From NCBI RefSeq assembly GCF_001425865.1, contig NZ_LMDS01000004.1:1927355-1991354 (forward strand): DNA of 64,000 bases, read 5' to 3'. A program made the translations under genes and the position numbers. Below are positions 9,676-17,607 of the stretch, in pieces. Position 1 is the first letter of the stretch, and every line of letters starts with the position of its first letter. Source of the DNA: Rhizobacter sp. Root404. GTDB lineage: Bacteria > Pseudomonadota > Gammaproteobacteria > Burkholderiales > Burkholderiaceae_C. A model generated the notes under the pieces. That model saw only the letters and a program-made list of their open reading frames with translations. It was not told where the DNA came from and made no database searches.

Positions 9676-10167
9676 TCAGCCGGCGCCGTTCGCGCGGTCG
9701 ATCAGCCGTTGCAACGCCTGGCGCACCGTTTCCGCGCGAATCGCCGCGCGGTCGCCGTGGAGTTGCAGCAGCTCGGCGCGCGTGGCCTCGCCCGCGCGGG
9801 CGGTGGCCAGCCAGACCGTGCCGACCGGTTTGGTGGGCGTGCCGCCGGTCGGCCCGGCGATGCCGGTGACCGCGACGGCCAGCTGCGCCCCCGAGTGCGC
9901 GAGCGCGCCCTCCGCCATTGCCAGCGCCACCTCGCGGCTGACCGCGCCGTGCGCGGCGACGAGCGCGGCATCGACGCCGATCGCCTCGACCTTGGCTTGG
10001 TTCGAGTAGGTCACGAAGCCGCGCTCGAACCAGTCGCTCGACCCGGCGACCGCGGTGCAGGCGGCGGCGATCATCCCGCCGGTGCACGACTCGGCGGTCG
10101 CGAGCTTCAACCCGCGCCGGCGCAGCGCGTCGGCGAGCGCGAGCACCAGCGGCTCGACATCCTTCAC
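9676..10167 (-). CDS. pncC: Nicotinamide-nucleotide amidohydrolase (CinA C-terminal domain)
   Basis: A 163-residue stand-alone CinA C-terminal domain. Its signature LATAESCTGGMIA carries the catalytic serine and is followed by GFVTYSNQAKVEAIGV and AVTGIAGPTGGTPTKPVGTVW. PncC hydrolyses nicotinamide mononucleotide to nicotinate mononucleotide, recycling the pyridine ring of NAD. The start is a GTG at 10167 lying in GTGA, overlapping the pgpA stop codon by 3 bases. That overlap supports this start and coupling to pgpA. Confidence 0.9.
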   Translation of the reverse strand: MKDVEPLVLALADALRRRGLKLATAESCTGGMIAAACTAVAGSSDWFERGFVTYSNQAKVEAIGVDAALVAAHGAVSREVALAMAEGALAHSGAQLAVAVTGIAGPTGGTPTKPVGTVWLATARAGEATRAELLQLHGDRAAIRAETVRQALQRLIDRANGAG

Positions 10168-10718
10168 ACGAACCTCCACAGCGCGATCACGAACAGCGCG
10201 CACAGCGCCGCGACGAAGTCGTCGAGCAGGATGCCGAAGCCCTGCGCCCAGCCGATCGGCATGCCGCGCTTCAGCTTGAACAGCTTGTCGGCCCAGGCCA
10301 CCGGGCCGGGCTTGGCCGCGTCGAACGCGCGAAACAGCAGGAAGGCGACCGCCTGCGCCCACAGGCCGGCCGGCATCACCAGCCACAGCACGAGCCAGAA
10401 CGCGAGCACCTCGTCCCAGACGATCGCACCGGGGTCGGCGACCGCGAGATGGCGCGCCGTCACCGTGCAGGCCCACCAGCCGACCAGGCTGCCGACGCCG
10501 ATCAGCAGCGCCCAGCGCAGGTCGGTCATGTGCGGCTGCAGGACCAGGAACGCGACCCACGCCCACAGCGTGCCGACCGTGCCCGGCGCGACCGGCGACA
10601 GCCCGCTGCCGAAGCCCAGCGCGATCGCATGCGCCGGGTGCGCGAGCAGGAAGCGCCAGGTCGGCTTGCGCGCCGCGATGGGGAGCGGCGGATTGAGCGA
10701 GGGCGTCGGATCGCTCAT
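10164..10718 (-). CDS. pgpA: Phosphatidylglycerophosphatase A
   Basis: A 184-residue inner-membrane protein with about four hydrophobic segments. The family motif GFGSGLSPVAPGTVGTLWAW is followed by DEVLAFWLVL and by FRAFDAAKPGPVAWADK near the C-terminus. PgpA dephosphorylates phosphatidylglycerophosphate to phosphatidylglycerol, the last step of phosphatidylglycerol synthesis. The start ATG overlaps the thiL stop by 4 bases (ATGA), and the stop overlaps the pncC GTG, so the three genes form a tightly coupled operon. The thiL-pgpA-pncC order is common in betaproteobacteria. Confidence 0.92.
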   Translation of the reverse strand: MSDPTPSLNPPLPIAARKPTWRFLLAHPAHAIALGFGSGLSPVAPGTVGTLWAWVAFLVLQPHMTDLRWALLIGVGSLVGWWACTVTARHLAVADPGAIVWDEVLAFWLVLWLVMPAGLWAQAVAFLLFRAFDAAKPGPVAWADKLFKLKRGMPIGWAQGFGILLDDFVAALCALFVIALWRFV

Positions 10719-11674
10719 GCCTTGAAGTGGTCGAAGGAGCCGAACGTGTTCGGCACGCTCGCACCGACGTCGTCGAGCAGGCGCAGCCTGCCCTCGGCGA
10801 CGACGCGACCGATGCGCGTGACGCGGACCTGCGCGGCCCGCGCCGCGGCCTCGACCTGCGCGGCGCGCGCCGGCGGCGCGGTGAAGACCAGCTCGTAGTC
10901 GTCGCCGCCTGCCAGCGTGCAGGTGCGCTGCAACGCGCGCGGCAGCGCGCCCAGCTCCGCGCTGCGCGGCAGCGCGTCGACGTTCACCTCGGCGCCGAGC
11001 GCCGAGCGGCGCAGCACGTGCGCCAGATCGCCGAGCAGGCCGTCGGAGACGTCGATCGCGCTGGTCGCGATGCCGCGCAGCGCCAGGCCGAGCGCGACGC
11101 GCGGCTGCGGTCGCTCCATCGCGACGCGCACGCGCTCGAACGCATCCCCGACGAGCGCCACGGTGCCGCGGAACGCCTCGAGCGCGAGCCGCGCATCGCC
11201 CAGCGTGCCGCTCACGTACAGGTCGTCGCCCGCCTGCGCGCCCGAGCGCAGCAGCGCCTGGCCTTGCGGCACCTCGCCGAACACCGTGATGCACAGGTTC
11301 AGCGGGCCTTGCGTGGTGTCGCCGCCGATCAGCTCGCAGCCGTGCGCGTCCGCCAGCGCGAGCAGGCCGCGTGCGAAGCCTTCGAGGAAGCGCTCGTCGA
11401 CCCGCGGCATCGCCAGCGCGAGCGTGAACGCGAGCGGCTTCGCGCCGCAGGCCGCCAGATCGCTCAGGTTCACCGCGAGCGCCTTGTGGCCGAGGCGTTC
11501 GGGGTCGACGGTCGGCAGGAAATGGCGGCCTTCGACCAGCATGTCGCTCGACACCGCGAGCTGCATGCCCGGCGAGGTCGCGAACAGCGCACAGTCGTCG
11601 CCGACGCCGAGCGCCGCGCGCGTGACGGTGCGGGTGAAGTACTTCGCGATCAGGTCGAACTCGCCGAGGGACAT
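10715..11674 (-). CDS. thiL: Thiamine-monophosphate kinase
   Basis: A 319-residue kinase that phosphorylates thiamine monophosphate to thiamine pyrophosphate. Metal- and ATP-binding motifs are in order: GVGDDCALF, SSDMLVEGRHF, GGDTTQGPLN, DVSDGLLGDL and GGDDYELVF. The start at 11674 (MSLGEFDLIAKYF) is preferred over one 54 bases upstream because family homology starts at GEFDLI. It heads the thiL-pgpA-pncC-ghrA-like unit and is divergent from maeB across 183 bp. No TPP riboswitch fold is apparent in that gap. Confidence 0.95.
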   Translation of the reverse strand: MSLGEFDLIAKYFTRTVTRAALGVGDDCALFATSPGMQLAVSSDMLVEGRHFLPTVDPERLGHKALAVNLSDLAACGAKPLAFTLALAMPRVDERFLEGFARGLLALADAHGCELIGGDTTQGPLNLCITVFGEVPQGQALLRSGAQAGDDLYVSGTLGDARLALEAFRGTVALVGDAFERVRVAMERPQPRVALGLALRGIATSAIDVSDGLLGDLAHVLRRSALGAEVNVDALPRSAELGALPRALQRTCTLAGGDDYELVFTAPPARAAQVEAAARAAQVRVTRIGRVVAEGRLRLLDDVGASVPNTFGSFDHFKA

Positions 11675-11785
11675 CGATGGGTCGGTGGGTGGAGGGGAGG
11701 CCGGCATGCGGCGCGAACCTGCGCACATGCGGCATCGGCATTATCCGCGTGGCCCGCGGCGGCGCCGCGCGACGCGCCCGACTTC

Positions 11786-11791
11786 TACAAT
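11786..11791 (+). promoter_or_regulatory. Putative -10 box upstream of maeB
   Basis: TACAAT lies 66 bp upstream of the maeB ATG in the thiL-maeB divergent gap (11675-11857). No clear -35 is seen 17 bp upstream. The remainder of the gap is GC-rich and shows nothing else I can support. Confidence 0.3.
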
Positions 11792-11857
11792 CATCGGCCC
11801 GCGGCGTGCGTGCTTGGCATGCGCTGCGGCTCCGACAACCATCACCGAGACAACCGC

Positions 11858-14155
11858 ATGTCCACCAACGCCGAACAGAAGGCCGCCGAACTCCGCCGCG
11901 ACGCGCTCGACTATCACCAGTTCCCGACGCCCGGCAAGGTGGCCATCCATGCGACCAAGCAGATGGTGAACCAGCGTGATCTGGCCCTGGCGTATTCGCC
12001 CGGCGTGGCGTTCGCGTGCGAGGAGATCGTGGCCGACCCGGCCGCGGCGTTCAAATACACCTCGCGCGGCAACCTGGTCGCGGTGATCACCAACGGCACC
12101 GCGGTGCTCGGCCTGGGCAACATCGGCCCGCTCGCGAGCAAGCCGGTGATGGAAGGCAAGGGCGTGCTGTTCAAGAAGTTCGCCGGCATCGACGTGTTCG
12201 ACATCGAGATCGCCGAGAACGACCTCGACAAGCTGGTCGACCACATCGCCGCGCTGGAGCCGACCTTCGGCGGCATCAACCTCGAGGACATCAAGGCGCC
12301 CGATTGCTTCTATGTCGAGCGCCAGCTGCGTGCGCGCATGAAGATTCCGGTCTTCCACGACGACCAGCACGGCACCGCGATCGTCGTCGGCGCCGGGCTG
12401 TTGAACGCGCTGAAGGTCGCCGGAAAGCGCATCGACCAGGTCAAGCTCGTGACCTCGGGCGCCGGCGCCGCGGCGCTGGCCTGCCTGGGCCTGCTGATGA
12501 AGCTCGGCCTGCCGCGCGAGAACATCTGGGTCACCGACCTGGCCGGCGTGGTCTACGAGGGCCGCACCGAACTGATGGACGAGGACAAGGTCCAGTTCGC
12601 GCAGAAGACCGATGCGCGCTCGCTGGCCGACGTGATCAAGGGCGCGGACATCTTCCTCGGCCTGTCCGCCGGCGGCGTGCTGAAGAAGCAGATGGTCGCG
12701 ACGATGGCGCCGAACCCGATGATCTTCGCGCTCGCGAACCCGACGCCCGAGATCCTCCCCGAGGAGGTCCTGGAGGTGCGCAGCGACGCGCTGATCGCCA
12801 CCGGCCGCAGCGACTACCCGAACCAGGTCAACAACGTCCTGTGCTTCCCGTACATCTTCCGCGGCGCGCTCGATTGCGGCGCGACCACGATCACGATCGA
12901 GATGGAGATCGCGGCGGTCCACGCGATCGCCGAGCTCGCGCAGGCCGAGCAGAACGAGGTGGTCGCGGCGGCCTATGCAGGCGCGTCGCTGAGCTTCGGG
13001 CCCGAGAACCTGATTCCGAAGCCGTTCGACCCGCGCCTGATGATGAAGATCGCGCCGGCCGTCGCCAAGGCCGCGGCCGACTCGGGCGTGGCCGCGCGCC
13101 CGATCGAGGACATGGACGCCTACCGCGAAAAGCTGCAGACCTTCGTCTACGCCTCCGGCACGACGATGAAGCCGATCTTCACGATGGCCAAGCGCGCGGC
13201 GCACAAGCGCGTGGCCTATGCCGAGGGCGAAGAGGAACGCGTGCTGCGCGCGGTGCAGGTCGTCGTCGACGAGAACCTGGCGCGGCCCACGCTGATCGGT
13301 CGCCCCGAGGTGATCGCGCAGCGCATCGAGAAGTTCGGCCTGCGACTGACAGCCGGCACCGACTACGACCTGGTCAACACCGAGAACGACCACCGCTTCC
13401 GCGACTACTGGCAGACGTATCACCGCATGACCGAGCGCAAGGGCGTGACCGCGCAGCTCGCCAAGATCGAGATGCGCCGGCGCCTGACGCTGATCGGCGC
13501 GATGCTGCTCAAGACCGGCGAGGTCGACGGCATGCTCTGCGGCACCTGGGGCACGACCGCGCTGCACCTGCACTACATCGACCAGGTGATCGGCAAGCGC
13601 GAGGGCTCCAAGACCTACGCCTGCATGAACGGCCTGGTGCTGCCGGGCCGGCAGGTGATGCTGGTCGACACCCACGTCAACTACGACCCGACCGCCGAGC
13701 AGCTGGCCGAGATCACCGTGATGGCAGCCGAGGAAATGATGCGCTTCGGCCTGCAGCCGAAGGCGGCCCTGCTCTCGCACAGCAACTACGGCTCGAGCAA
13801 CCAGCCGTCGGCCGTGAAGATGCGCGAGACGCTCGCGTTGCTGCAGCAGCAGGCGCCCTGGCTGGAGGTCGACGGCGAGATGCACGGCGACACCGCGCTG
13901 GACGGCGCCTACCGCAAGACCATCATGCCGAACAGCGGGCTGACCGGCGAAGCCAACCTGCTGGTGCTGCCGAACATCGACGCCGCCAACATCAGCTACA
14001 ACCTGCTGAAGACCGCCGCCGGCGGCGGCATCGCGATCGGTCCGGTGCTGCTGGGCGCGGCCCAGCCGGTGCACATCCTGACGCCGTCGGCCACGGTGCG
14101 CCGGATCATCAACATGACCGCGCTGACCGTCGCGGACGCGAACGCCGCGCGCTGA
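11858..14155 (+). CDS. maeB: NADP-dependent malic enzyme with phosphotransacetylase-like C-terminal domain
   Basis: A 765-residue MaeB-type enzyme converting malate to pyruvate, CO2 and NADPH. The N-terminal malic-enzyme half shows [49 protein letters not shown] and the nucleotide-binding region [16 protein letters not shown]. From about residue 440 the protein continues into a phosphate acetyltransferase-like domain ([35 protein letters not shown]), usually regulatory and responsive to acetyl-CoA. The length matches the two-domain family. It stands alone between divergent thiL and the ribonuclease gene. Confidence 0.95.
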   Translation: MSTNAEQKAAELRRDALDYHQFPTPGKVAIHATKQMVNQRDLALAYSPGVAFACEEIVADPAAAFKYTSRGNLVAVITNGTAVLGLGNIGPLASKPVMEGKGVLFKKFAGIDVFDIEIAENDLDKLVDHIAALEPTFGGINLEDIKAPDCFYVERQLRARMKIPVFHDDQHGTAIVVGAGLLNALKVAGKRIDQVKLVTSGAGAAALACLGLLMKLGLPRENIWVTDLAGVVYEGRTELMDEDKVQFAQKTDARSLADVIKGADIFLGLSAGGVLKKQMVATMAPNPMIFALANPTPEILPEEVLEVRSDALIATGRSDYPNQVNNVLCFPYIFRGALDCGATTITIEMEIAAVHAIAELAQAEQNEVVAAAYAGASLSFGPENLIPKPFDPRLMMKIAPAVAKAAADSGVAARPIEDMDAYREKLQTFVYASGTTMKPIFTMAKRAAHKRVAYAEGEEERVLRAVQVVVDENLARPTLIGRPEVIAQRIEKFGLRLTAGTDYDLVNTENDHRFRDYWQTYHRMTERKGVTAQLAKIEMRRRLTLIGAMLLKTGEVDGMLCGTWGTTALHLHYIDQVIGKREGSKTYACMNGLVLPGRQVMLVDTHVNYDPTAEQLAEITVMAAEEMMRFGLQPKAALLSHSNYGSSNQPSAVKMRETLALLQQQAPWLEVDGEMHGDTALDGAYRKTIMPNSGLTGEANLLVLPNIDAANISYNLLKTAAGGGIAIGPVLLGAAQPVHILTPSATVRRIINMTALTVADANAAR

Positions 14156-14339
14156 GCCGAAAAACACCCTTCAGCCAATGACCGGGAAAACCCGAAGGCT
14201 TTGTCAGCACGCCTTTTCAGGGCGAACGTCCAGTTGACGGTGGACGAATTTCGCCCACCATAACGGCTGGAAATAGCCGAAAAGCAGAGTGAGCGCCCAC
14301 AAAGCCGGGGCCGCGATTGCCCCATTTTGAGGCAGGCGC

Positions 14340-14368
14340 TTGAGGTTTCCGGCCCGATTCGGTAACAT
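14340..14368 (+). promoter_or_regulatory. Putative sigma-70 promoter of the ribonuclease gene
   Basis: TTGAGG (14340-14345) and TAACAT (14363-14368) are separated by exactly 17 bp, ending 27 bp before the GTG start. The gap 14156-14395 is distinctly less GC-rich than its surroundings. It also contains an imperfect palindrome at 14239-14259 (GGTGG...CCACC) of unknown role. I see no gene in this gap. Confidence 0.5.
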
Positions 14369-14395
14369 CGCGGCTTCTGAATTCAGGGATTTCCC

Positions 14396-14809
14396 GTGTT
14401 TCTCTCCGGTCGGCCACCGTGGTGGCAAGCCCTGCACAAGACGGGGCTGTTGGTCACATTGGCAGGCGCGGTCCTGATGGCCGGTTCGGTTCAGGCCAGG
14501 GGCTCACGGCCGGAGACGGTGTCTGCGGTGGCGTTGGCAAGGTTGCCGGCCGAGGCGCAGGCGACCCACCGGTTGATCCACGCTGGGGGGCCCTTTCCGC
14601 ATCGCAAGGACGGCGCAGTGTTCGCTAACCGTGAGCGGGCGCTGCCGGGCAAGCCACGCGGCTACTACCACGAGTACACGGTCGAGACCCCGGGGGCGCG
14701 GGACCGAGGCGCGCGGCGCATCGTCTGCGGCGGCGTGCCGGCGACGCGCCCCGACGTCTGTTTCTATACCGCCGACCACTACACGTCGTTCCGACGCATC
14801 GTGCAGTGA
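14396..14809 (+). CDS. Secreted guanyl-specific ribonuclease, RNase Sa/barnase family
   Basis: A 137-residue protein with a signal peptide (hydrophobic core about residues 17-30, likely cleavage after VQA at 34) and a mature domain very like Streptomyces RNase Sa. Shared segments include GPFPHRKDGAVFANRE, GYYHEYTVETPGARDRGARRI and FYTADHYTSF. The catalytic residues map to E93, R107 or R108 and H128. Such enzymes cleave RNA after guanine and are lethal if retained in the cytoplasm. The barstar gene follows 45 bp downstream. The start is GTG; the only early in-frame ATG (residue 28) would delete the signal. The protein may act outside the cell or as an antibacterial effector; the sequence does not decide. 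Confidence 0.92.
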   Translation: MFLSGRPPWWQALHKTGLLVTLAGAVLMAGSVQARGSRPETVSAVALARLPAEAQATHRLIHAGGPFPHRKDGAVFANRERALPGKPRGYYHEYTVETPGARDRGARRIVCGGVPATRPDVCFYTADHYTSFRRIVQ

Positions 14810-14839
14810 CCGGCCGCAACGTTTTTGTTTTTTGACACG

Positions 14840-14845
14840 AGGAGG
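14840..14845 (+). promoter_or_regulatory. Strong ribosome binding site of the barstar gene
   Basis: AGGAGG sits 9 nt before the ATG at 14855. It selects that start over an in-frame alternative at 14825. A strong site for the inhibitor fits the need to keep barstar in excess over the ribonuclease. Confidence 0.75.
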
Positions 14846-14854
14846 AACGTGACC

Positions 14855-15250
14855 ATGCTGTTGCAGACAGTCCGTCCGAACATTGTTCAATCGATCCGCG
14901 CGTTTCGCGTCGAAGATCTGATGCAGGCGGCGCAAGGCGCCGAGCAGCATTTCCTCTATGCGAACCTGACCGCGGCCCAGTCCAAGCAGGACGTCCTCGA
15001 AGGCATCGCCCAGGCCTTCATGTTTCCGGCGCACTTCGGCAAGAACCTGGACGCGCTCTACGACTGCATGACCGACCTGGTTCACAAGTCCGGCGCGCAG
15101 CCTGGCTTCGTGGTGGTGCTGGAGCAGTTGCCGGACAACCCGCGCTTCGACCGCGAGGCGCGCGAGCAACTGCTCGACGTGTTCCGCGACGCGGCGGACT
15201 TCTGGGCGGAGCGAAAAATACCGTTCAGGTGCTTCTATTCTTTTCAGTAG
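14855..15250 (+). CDS. Barstar-family ribonuclease inhibitor
   Basis: A 131-residue cytoplasmic protein of the barstar family. The core FMFPAHFGKNLDALYDCMTDL matches the inhibitor helix-loop region that inserts into the ribonuclease active site, including the acidic D-x-x-Y-D-C-x-x-D pattern; the C-terminus resembles the final barstar strand. It should bind and neutralise the RNase Sa-type enzyme encoded just upstream. The N-terminal 25 residues or so extend beyond classical barstar. The stop codon lies inside a long perfect-arm hairpin (15247-15287). Confidence 0.92.
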   Translation: MLLQTVRPNIVQSIRAFRVEDLMQAAQGAEQHFLYANLTAAQSKQDVLEGIAQAFMFPAHFGKNLDALYDCMTDLVHKSGAQPGFVVVLEQLPDNPRFDREAREQLLDVFRDAADFWAERKIPFRCFYSFQ

Positions 15251-15287
15251 CCCGCTCACAAGACCTCGCGTCTTGGGAGCGGGCTAC
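15247..15287. repeat. 41-nt near-perfect palindromic hairpin overlapping the barstar stop
   Basis: Outer arms GTAGCCCGCTC (15247-15257) and GAGCGGGCTAC (15277-15287) pair perfectly. After one A/G mismatch, inner arms CAAGAC (15259-15264) and GTCTTG (15270-15275) pair around the loop CTCGC. The structure starts within the last barstar codons. No T-run follows, so it is not a standard intrinsic terminator. It may protect the mRNA 3' end, attenuate transcription, or be a copy of a dispersed palindromic element. Confidence 0.8.
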
Positions 15288-15291
15288 CGAA

Positions 15292-15420
15292 GTGACCCCC
15301 GCCGTGGCAGACAAGCCCGCCAAGCCGGCCGCCAAGAGCGCCGCCAACAGCACCTTCGGCATGAACATGCCGATGATGAGCAGCGCGTTCGATACCGCGA
15401 TGTGGCTGAACGCGGCGTGA
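15292..15420 (+). CDS. Possible small alanine/lysine-rich protein
   Basis: A 42-codon open frame from GTG at 15292 (or GTG at 15304) that ends 51 bp before a terminator-like hairpin. The predicted peptide has a Pro/Ala/Lys-rich N-terminal half (VADKPAKPAAKSAANS) and a hydrophobic, methionine-rich end (MNMPMMSSAFDTAMWLNAA). I do not recognise it. There is no clear ribosome binding site. Its support is the position between barstar and a terminator and the non-random composition; it may not be translated. Confidence 0.3.
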   Translation: MTPAVADKPAKPAAKSAANSTFGMNMPMMSSAFDTAMWLNAA

Positions 15421-15471
15421 GCCGCGTCGCCGGACAGGCGGCACAGGCCGCATCCGGCGTCTGAAATCGCT

Positions 15472-15502
15472 GCCCCGCCCGGCTCGCGCCGCGCGGGGCT
15501 TT
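15472..15502 (+). terminator. Probable intrinsic terminator after the ribonuclease/barstar unit
   Basis: GCCCCGC (15472-15478) pairs with GCGGGGC (15493-15499) across a 14-nt GC-rich loop, followed by a short TTT. It lies directly before the convergent ksgA stop at 15504 and could serve the plus-strand transcript. The T-tract is short, so efficiency is uncertain. Confidence 0.5.
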
Positions 15503-15503
15503 G

Positions 15504-16268
15504 CTATTGCGCCGCCAGCGCGGCCGCGAGCGCGAGGTATTCCGCCACCGGCACCTCCTCGGCCCGCCGCTGCAGGGCGAAGTCGCCGGCATACCCACGC
15601 TCGTCGAGCCAGCGGCCGAGCGTGTTGCGCAACACCTTGCGACGCTGCGAGAACGCGACCCGCACCAGTTCCTCGAGCAGCGCCGCGTCGACCGGCGCGG
15701 CGGGCCGCAGCGGGCGCATCCGCACGATCGCCGAATCGACCCGCGGCGGCGGGTCGAACGACTCGGGCGGCACGTCCAGCACCGATTCGATCGCGTAGCG
15801 CCACTGCAGCATCACGCTCAGGCGCCCGTAGTCCTTGCCGCCCGGCTCGGCGGCCATCCGGTCCACGACTTCCTTCTGCAGCATGAAGTGCTGATCGACC
15901 ACGCGGTCGGTCACGCCGAGCAGGTGGAACAGGATCGGCGTCGAGATGTTGTACGGCAGGTTGCCGACCACGCGCAGCGCCTGGCCGTGCTGCTCGGCCA
16001 GCGCGGCGAAGTCGACCTGCAACACGTCGGACTCGATCACCGTGAGCTCGGGGCGGCGGCGCAGGCGCGCGGCCAGGTCGCGGTCCAGTTCGATGACGGT
16101 CAGCGCTTTGCAGCGCGCGACCAGCGGATCGGTCATCGCGCCCAGGCCTGGCCCGATCTCGACCAGGACCTCGCCGGGCTGCGGATCGATCACATCGACG
16201 ATCGCGTCGATGATCGCGCCATCGGTCAGAAAATGCTGCCCGAAGCGCTTCCGCGCGATGTGTTTCAA
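15504..16268 (-). CDS. ksgA: 16S rRNA dimethyladenosine transferase
   Basis: A 254-residue RsmA/KsgA methyltransferase that dimethylates two adjacent adenines near the 3' end of 16S rRNA. The N-terminus [15 protein letters not shown] is family-typical, the SAM motif is [13 protein letters not shown], and the catalytic motif is NLPYNIS. The only sensible start is a TTG at 16268, giving MKHIARKRF; the earlier in-frame ATG lies deep inside surA. It begins 5 bp after the surA stop. In many proteobacteria pdxA sits between surA and ksgA; here it is absent. Confidence 0.93.
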   Translation of the reverse strand: MKHIARKRFGQHFLTDGAIIDAIVDVIDPQPGEVLVEIGPGLGAMTDPLVARCKALTVIELDRDLAARLRRRPELTVIESDVLQVDFAALAEQHGQALRVVGNLPYNISTPILFHLLGVTDRVVDQHFMLQKEVVDRMAAEPGGKDYGRLSVMLQWRYAIESVLDVPPESFDPPPRVDSAIVRMRPLRPAAPVDAALLEELVRVAFSQRRKVLRNTLGRWLDERGYAGDFALQRRAEEVPVAEYLALAAALAAQ

Positions 16269-16272
16269 GTGC

Positions 16273-17607
16273 TCACTGCGGCGCTTCGCGCATCTCGATG
16301 TAGGCGCGGCCGCGCAGGTCGCGCACCCAGTCGAGGTAGGCGGCTTCGAACTTCTGCTCGCGCAGCACGTTGCGCGCCTGCTCGCGCTGCTGCTTCGCAT
16401 CGAGCAGCACTTCGCGCCGCTCCAGCACCTGGATCAGGTGCACGCCGAAGCGCGAGAGCACCGGCTCGGAAATGCCGTTGATCGGGAGGGCGTTCATCGT
16501 CTCCTCGAACTCGGGCACGAAGGTGCCGGGCGAAGTCCAACCCAGGTCGCCGCCGATCTGCGCCGAGCCGTCCTCGGAGTTCTCGCGTGCCAGCTGCTCG
16601 AATGACTTGGTGCCCGCGACGATCTGGCGCTTGAACTCGGCCAGGCGCCGGCCCGCGGCCTCGGCCGACAACTGCGGCGAGACGCGCAGCAGGATGTGGC
16701 GCGCATGCGTCTGCTGCACCGAGAACGCCGCGCCTTCCTGGCGCGTGATCACCTTCAGCACGTGGAAGCCGGCGCCGCTCTTCAGCAACGTCGGCGCGAT
16801 CTCGCCCGACTTCAGCCCGCGCACCGCCTCGACGAACACGTCCGGCAGGCGATCGGCCTGGCGCAGGCCGATCACGCCGCCCTGTGCCTTGTTGCCGTCC
16901 TCGGAGATTTCGCGCGCGACCGCGATGAAATCCTCCCCGCCGCGCACCCGCGCGAGCGCCGCCTCGGCACGCGCGCGGCGCTGCGCGACCACCTCCGCGC
17001 TCGCGTTCTCCGGCACCGTGACCAGGATCTGCGCCAGGTTCAACTGGACGCCGTTGCCGCTGGCGGCGCGGCGCTGCTCGATCAGCGCGTCGACATCGCT
17101 GTCGGTGATCCGGATGCGCTGGTTGACCTCCCGCTCGCGCACGCGCTCGACCGCCAGCTGGTCGCGCACGTTGTTGCGGAATGTGCTGTACGCCATCCCC
17201 TGCTGCTGCAACCGCGCGCGCAATTGCGGCATCGTCATCTGGTTCTGCACCGCGACGTTGGCGACCGCGCGGTCGACCTCGGCCTCGTCGATCTTCGGAC
17301 CGGTCTCGCGGGCGTTGGTGACCTGCACGCGTTCGTCGATCAGCGCATCGAGCACCTGCTTGCGCAGCTCGGCCGGCGGCGGCAGGGTCTGGTTGGCGCG
17401 CGCCGCCTCTTCGCGGATCCGCGCCAGCCGGGCTTGCAGCTCGCCGTTGGTGACCAGCTCCTGGTTGACGACGGCGACGATGTAGTCGGCCATGCTCGGC
17501 GCAGACGACGATCGGGTCTGCGCGGGCGCGAGCGGCACGGCCAAGCACAGCGCGAGCACGCTCGCGGTGCGCAGGGCAGCGCGGCGGAAGAACGGGAATT
17601 CAGTCAT
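16273..17607 (-). CDS. surA: Periplasmic peptidyl-prolyl isomerase/chaperone SurA
   Basis: A 444-residue protein with a signal peptide ([23 protein letters not shown]), a SurA N-terminal chaperone domain beginning at [18 protein letters not shown], and two parvulin domains. The first is around [19 protein letters not shown] to GFHVLKV; the second is around [18 protein letters not shown] to [11 protein letters not shown]. It escorts unfolded outer-membrane proteins, notably LptD, through the periplasm. The ATG overlaps the end of lptD by 8 bases. The start at [12 protein letters not shown] places the signal peptide correctly. Confidence 0.95.
   Translation of the reverse strand: MTEFPFFRRAALRTASVLALCLAVPLAPAQTRSSSAPSMADYIVAVVNQELVTNGELQARLARIREEAARANQTLPPPAELRKQVLDALIDERVQVTNARETGPKIDEAEVDRAVANVAVQNQMTMPQLRARLQQQGMAYSTFRNNVRDQLAVERVREREVNQRIRITDSDVDALIEQRRAASGNGVQLNLAQILVTVPENASAEVVAQRRARAEAALARVRGGEDFIAVAREISEDGNKAQGGVIGLRQADRLPDVFVEAVRGLKSGEIAPTLLKSGAGFHVLKVITRQEGAAFSVQQTHARHILLRVSPQLSAEAAGRRLAEFKRQIVAGTKSFEQLARENSEDGSAQIGGDLGWTSPGTFVPEFEETMNALPINGISEPVLSRFGVHLIQVLERREVLLDAKQQREQARNVLREQKFEAAYLDWVRDLRGRAYIEMREAPQ

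Noticed and set aside
11741..14167. Long antisense frame opposite maeB.
   Set aside because: No recognisable domain and biased composition; maeB is well supported.
14239..14259. Imperfect palindrome GGTGG...CCACC upstream of the ribonuclease gene.
   Set aside because: It has a mismatch and is more than 100 bp from the likely promoter; I cannot assign it a role, so it is only mentioned as context.
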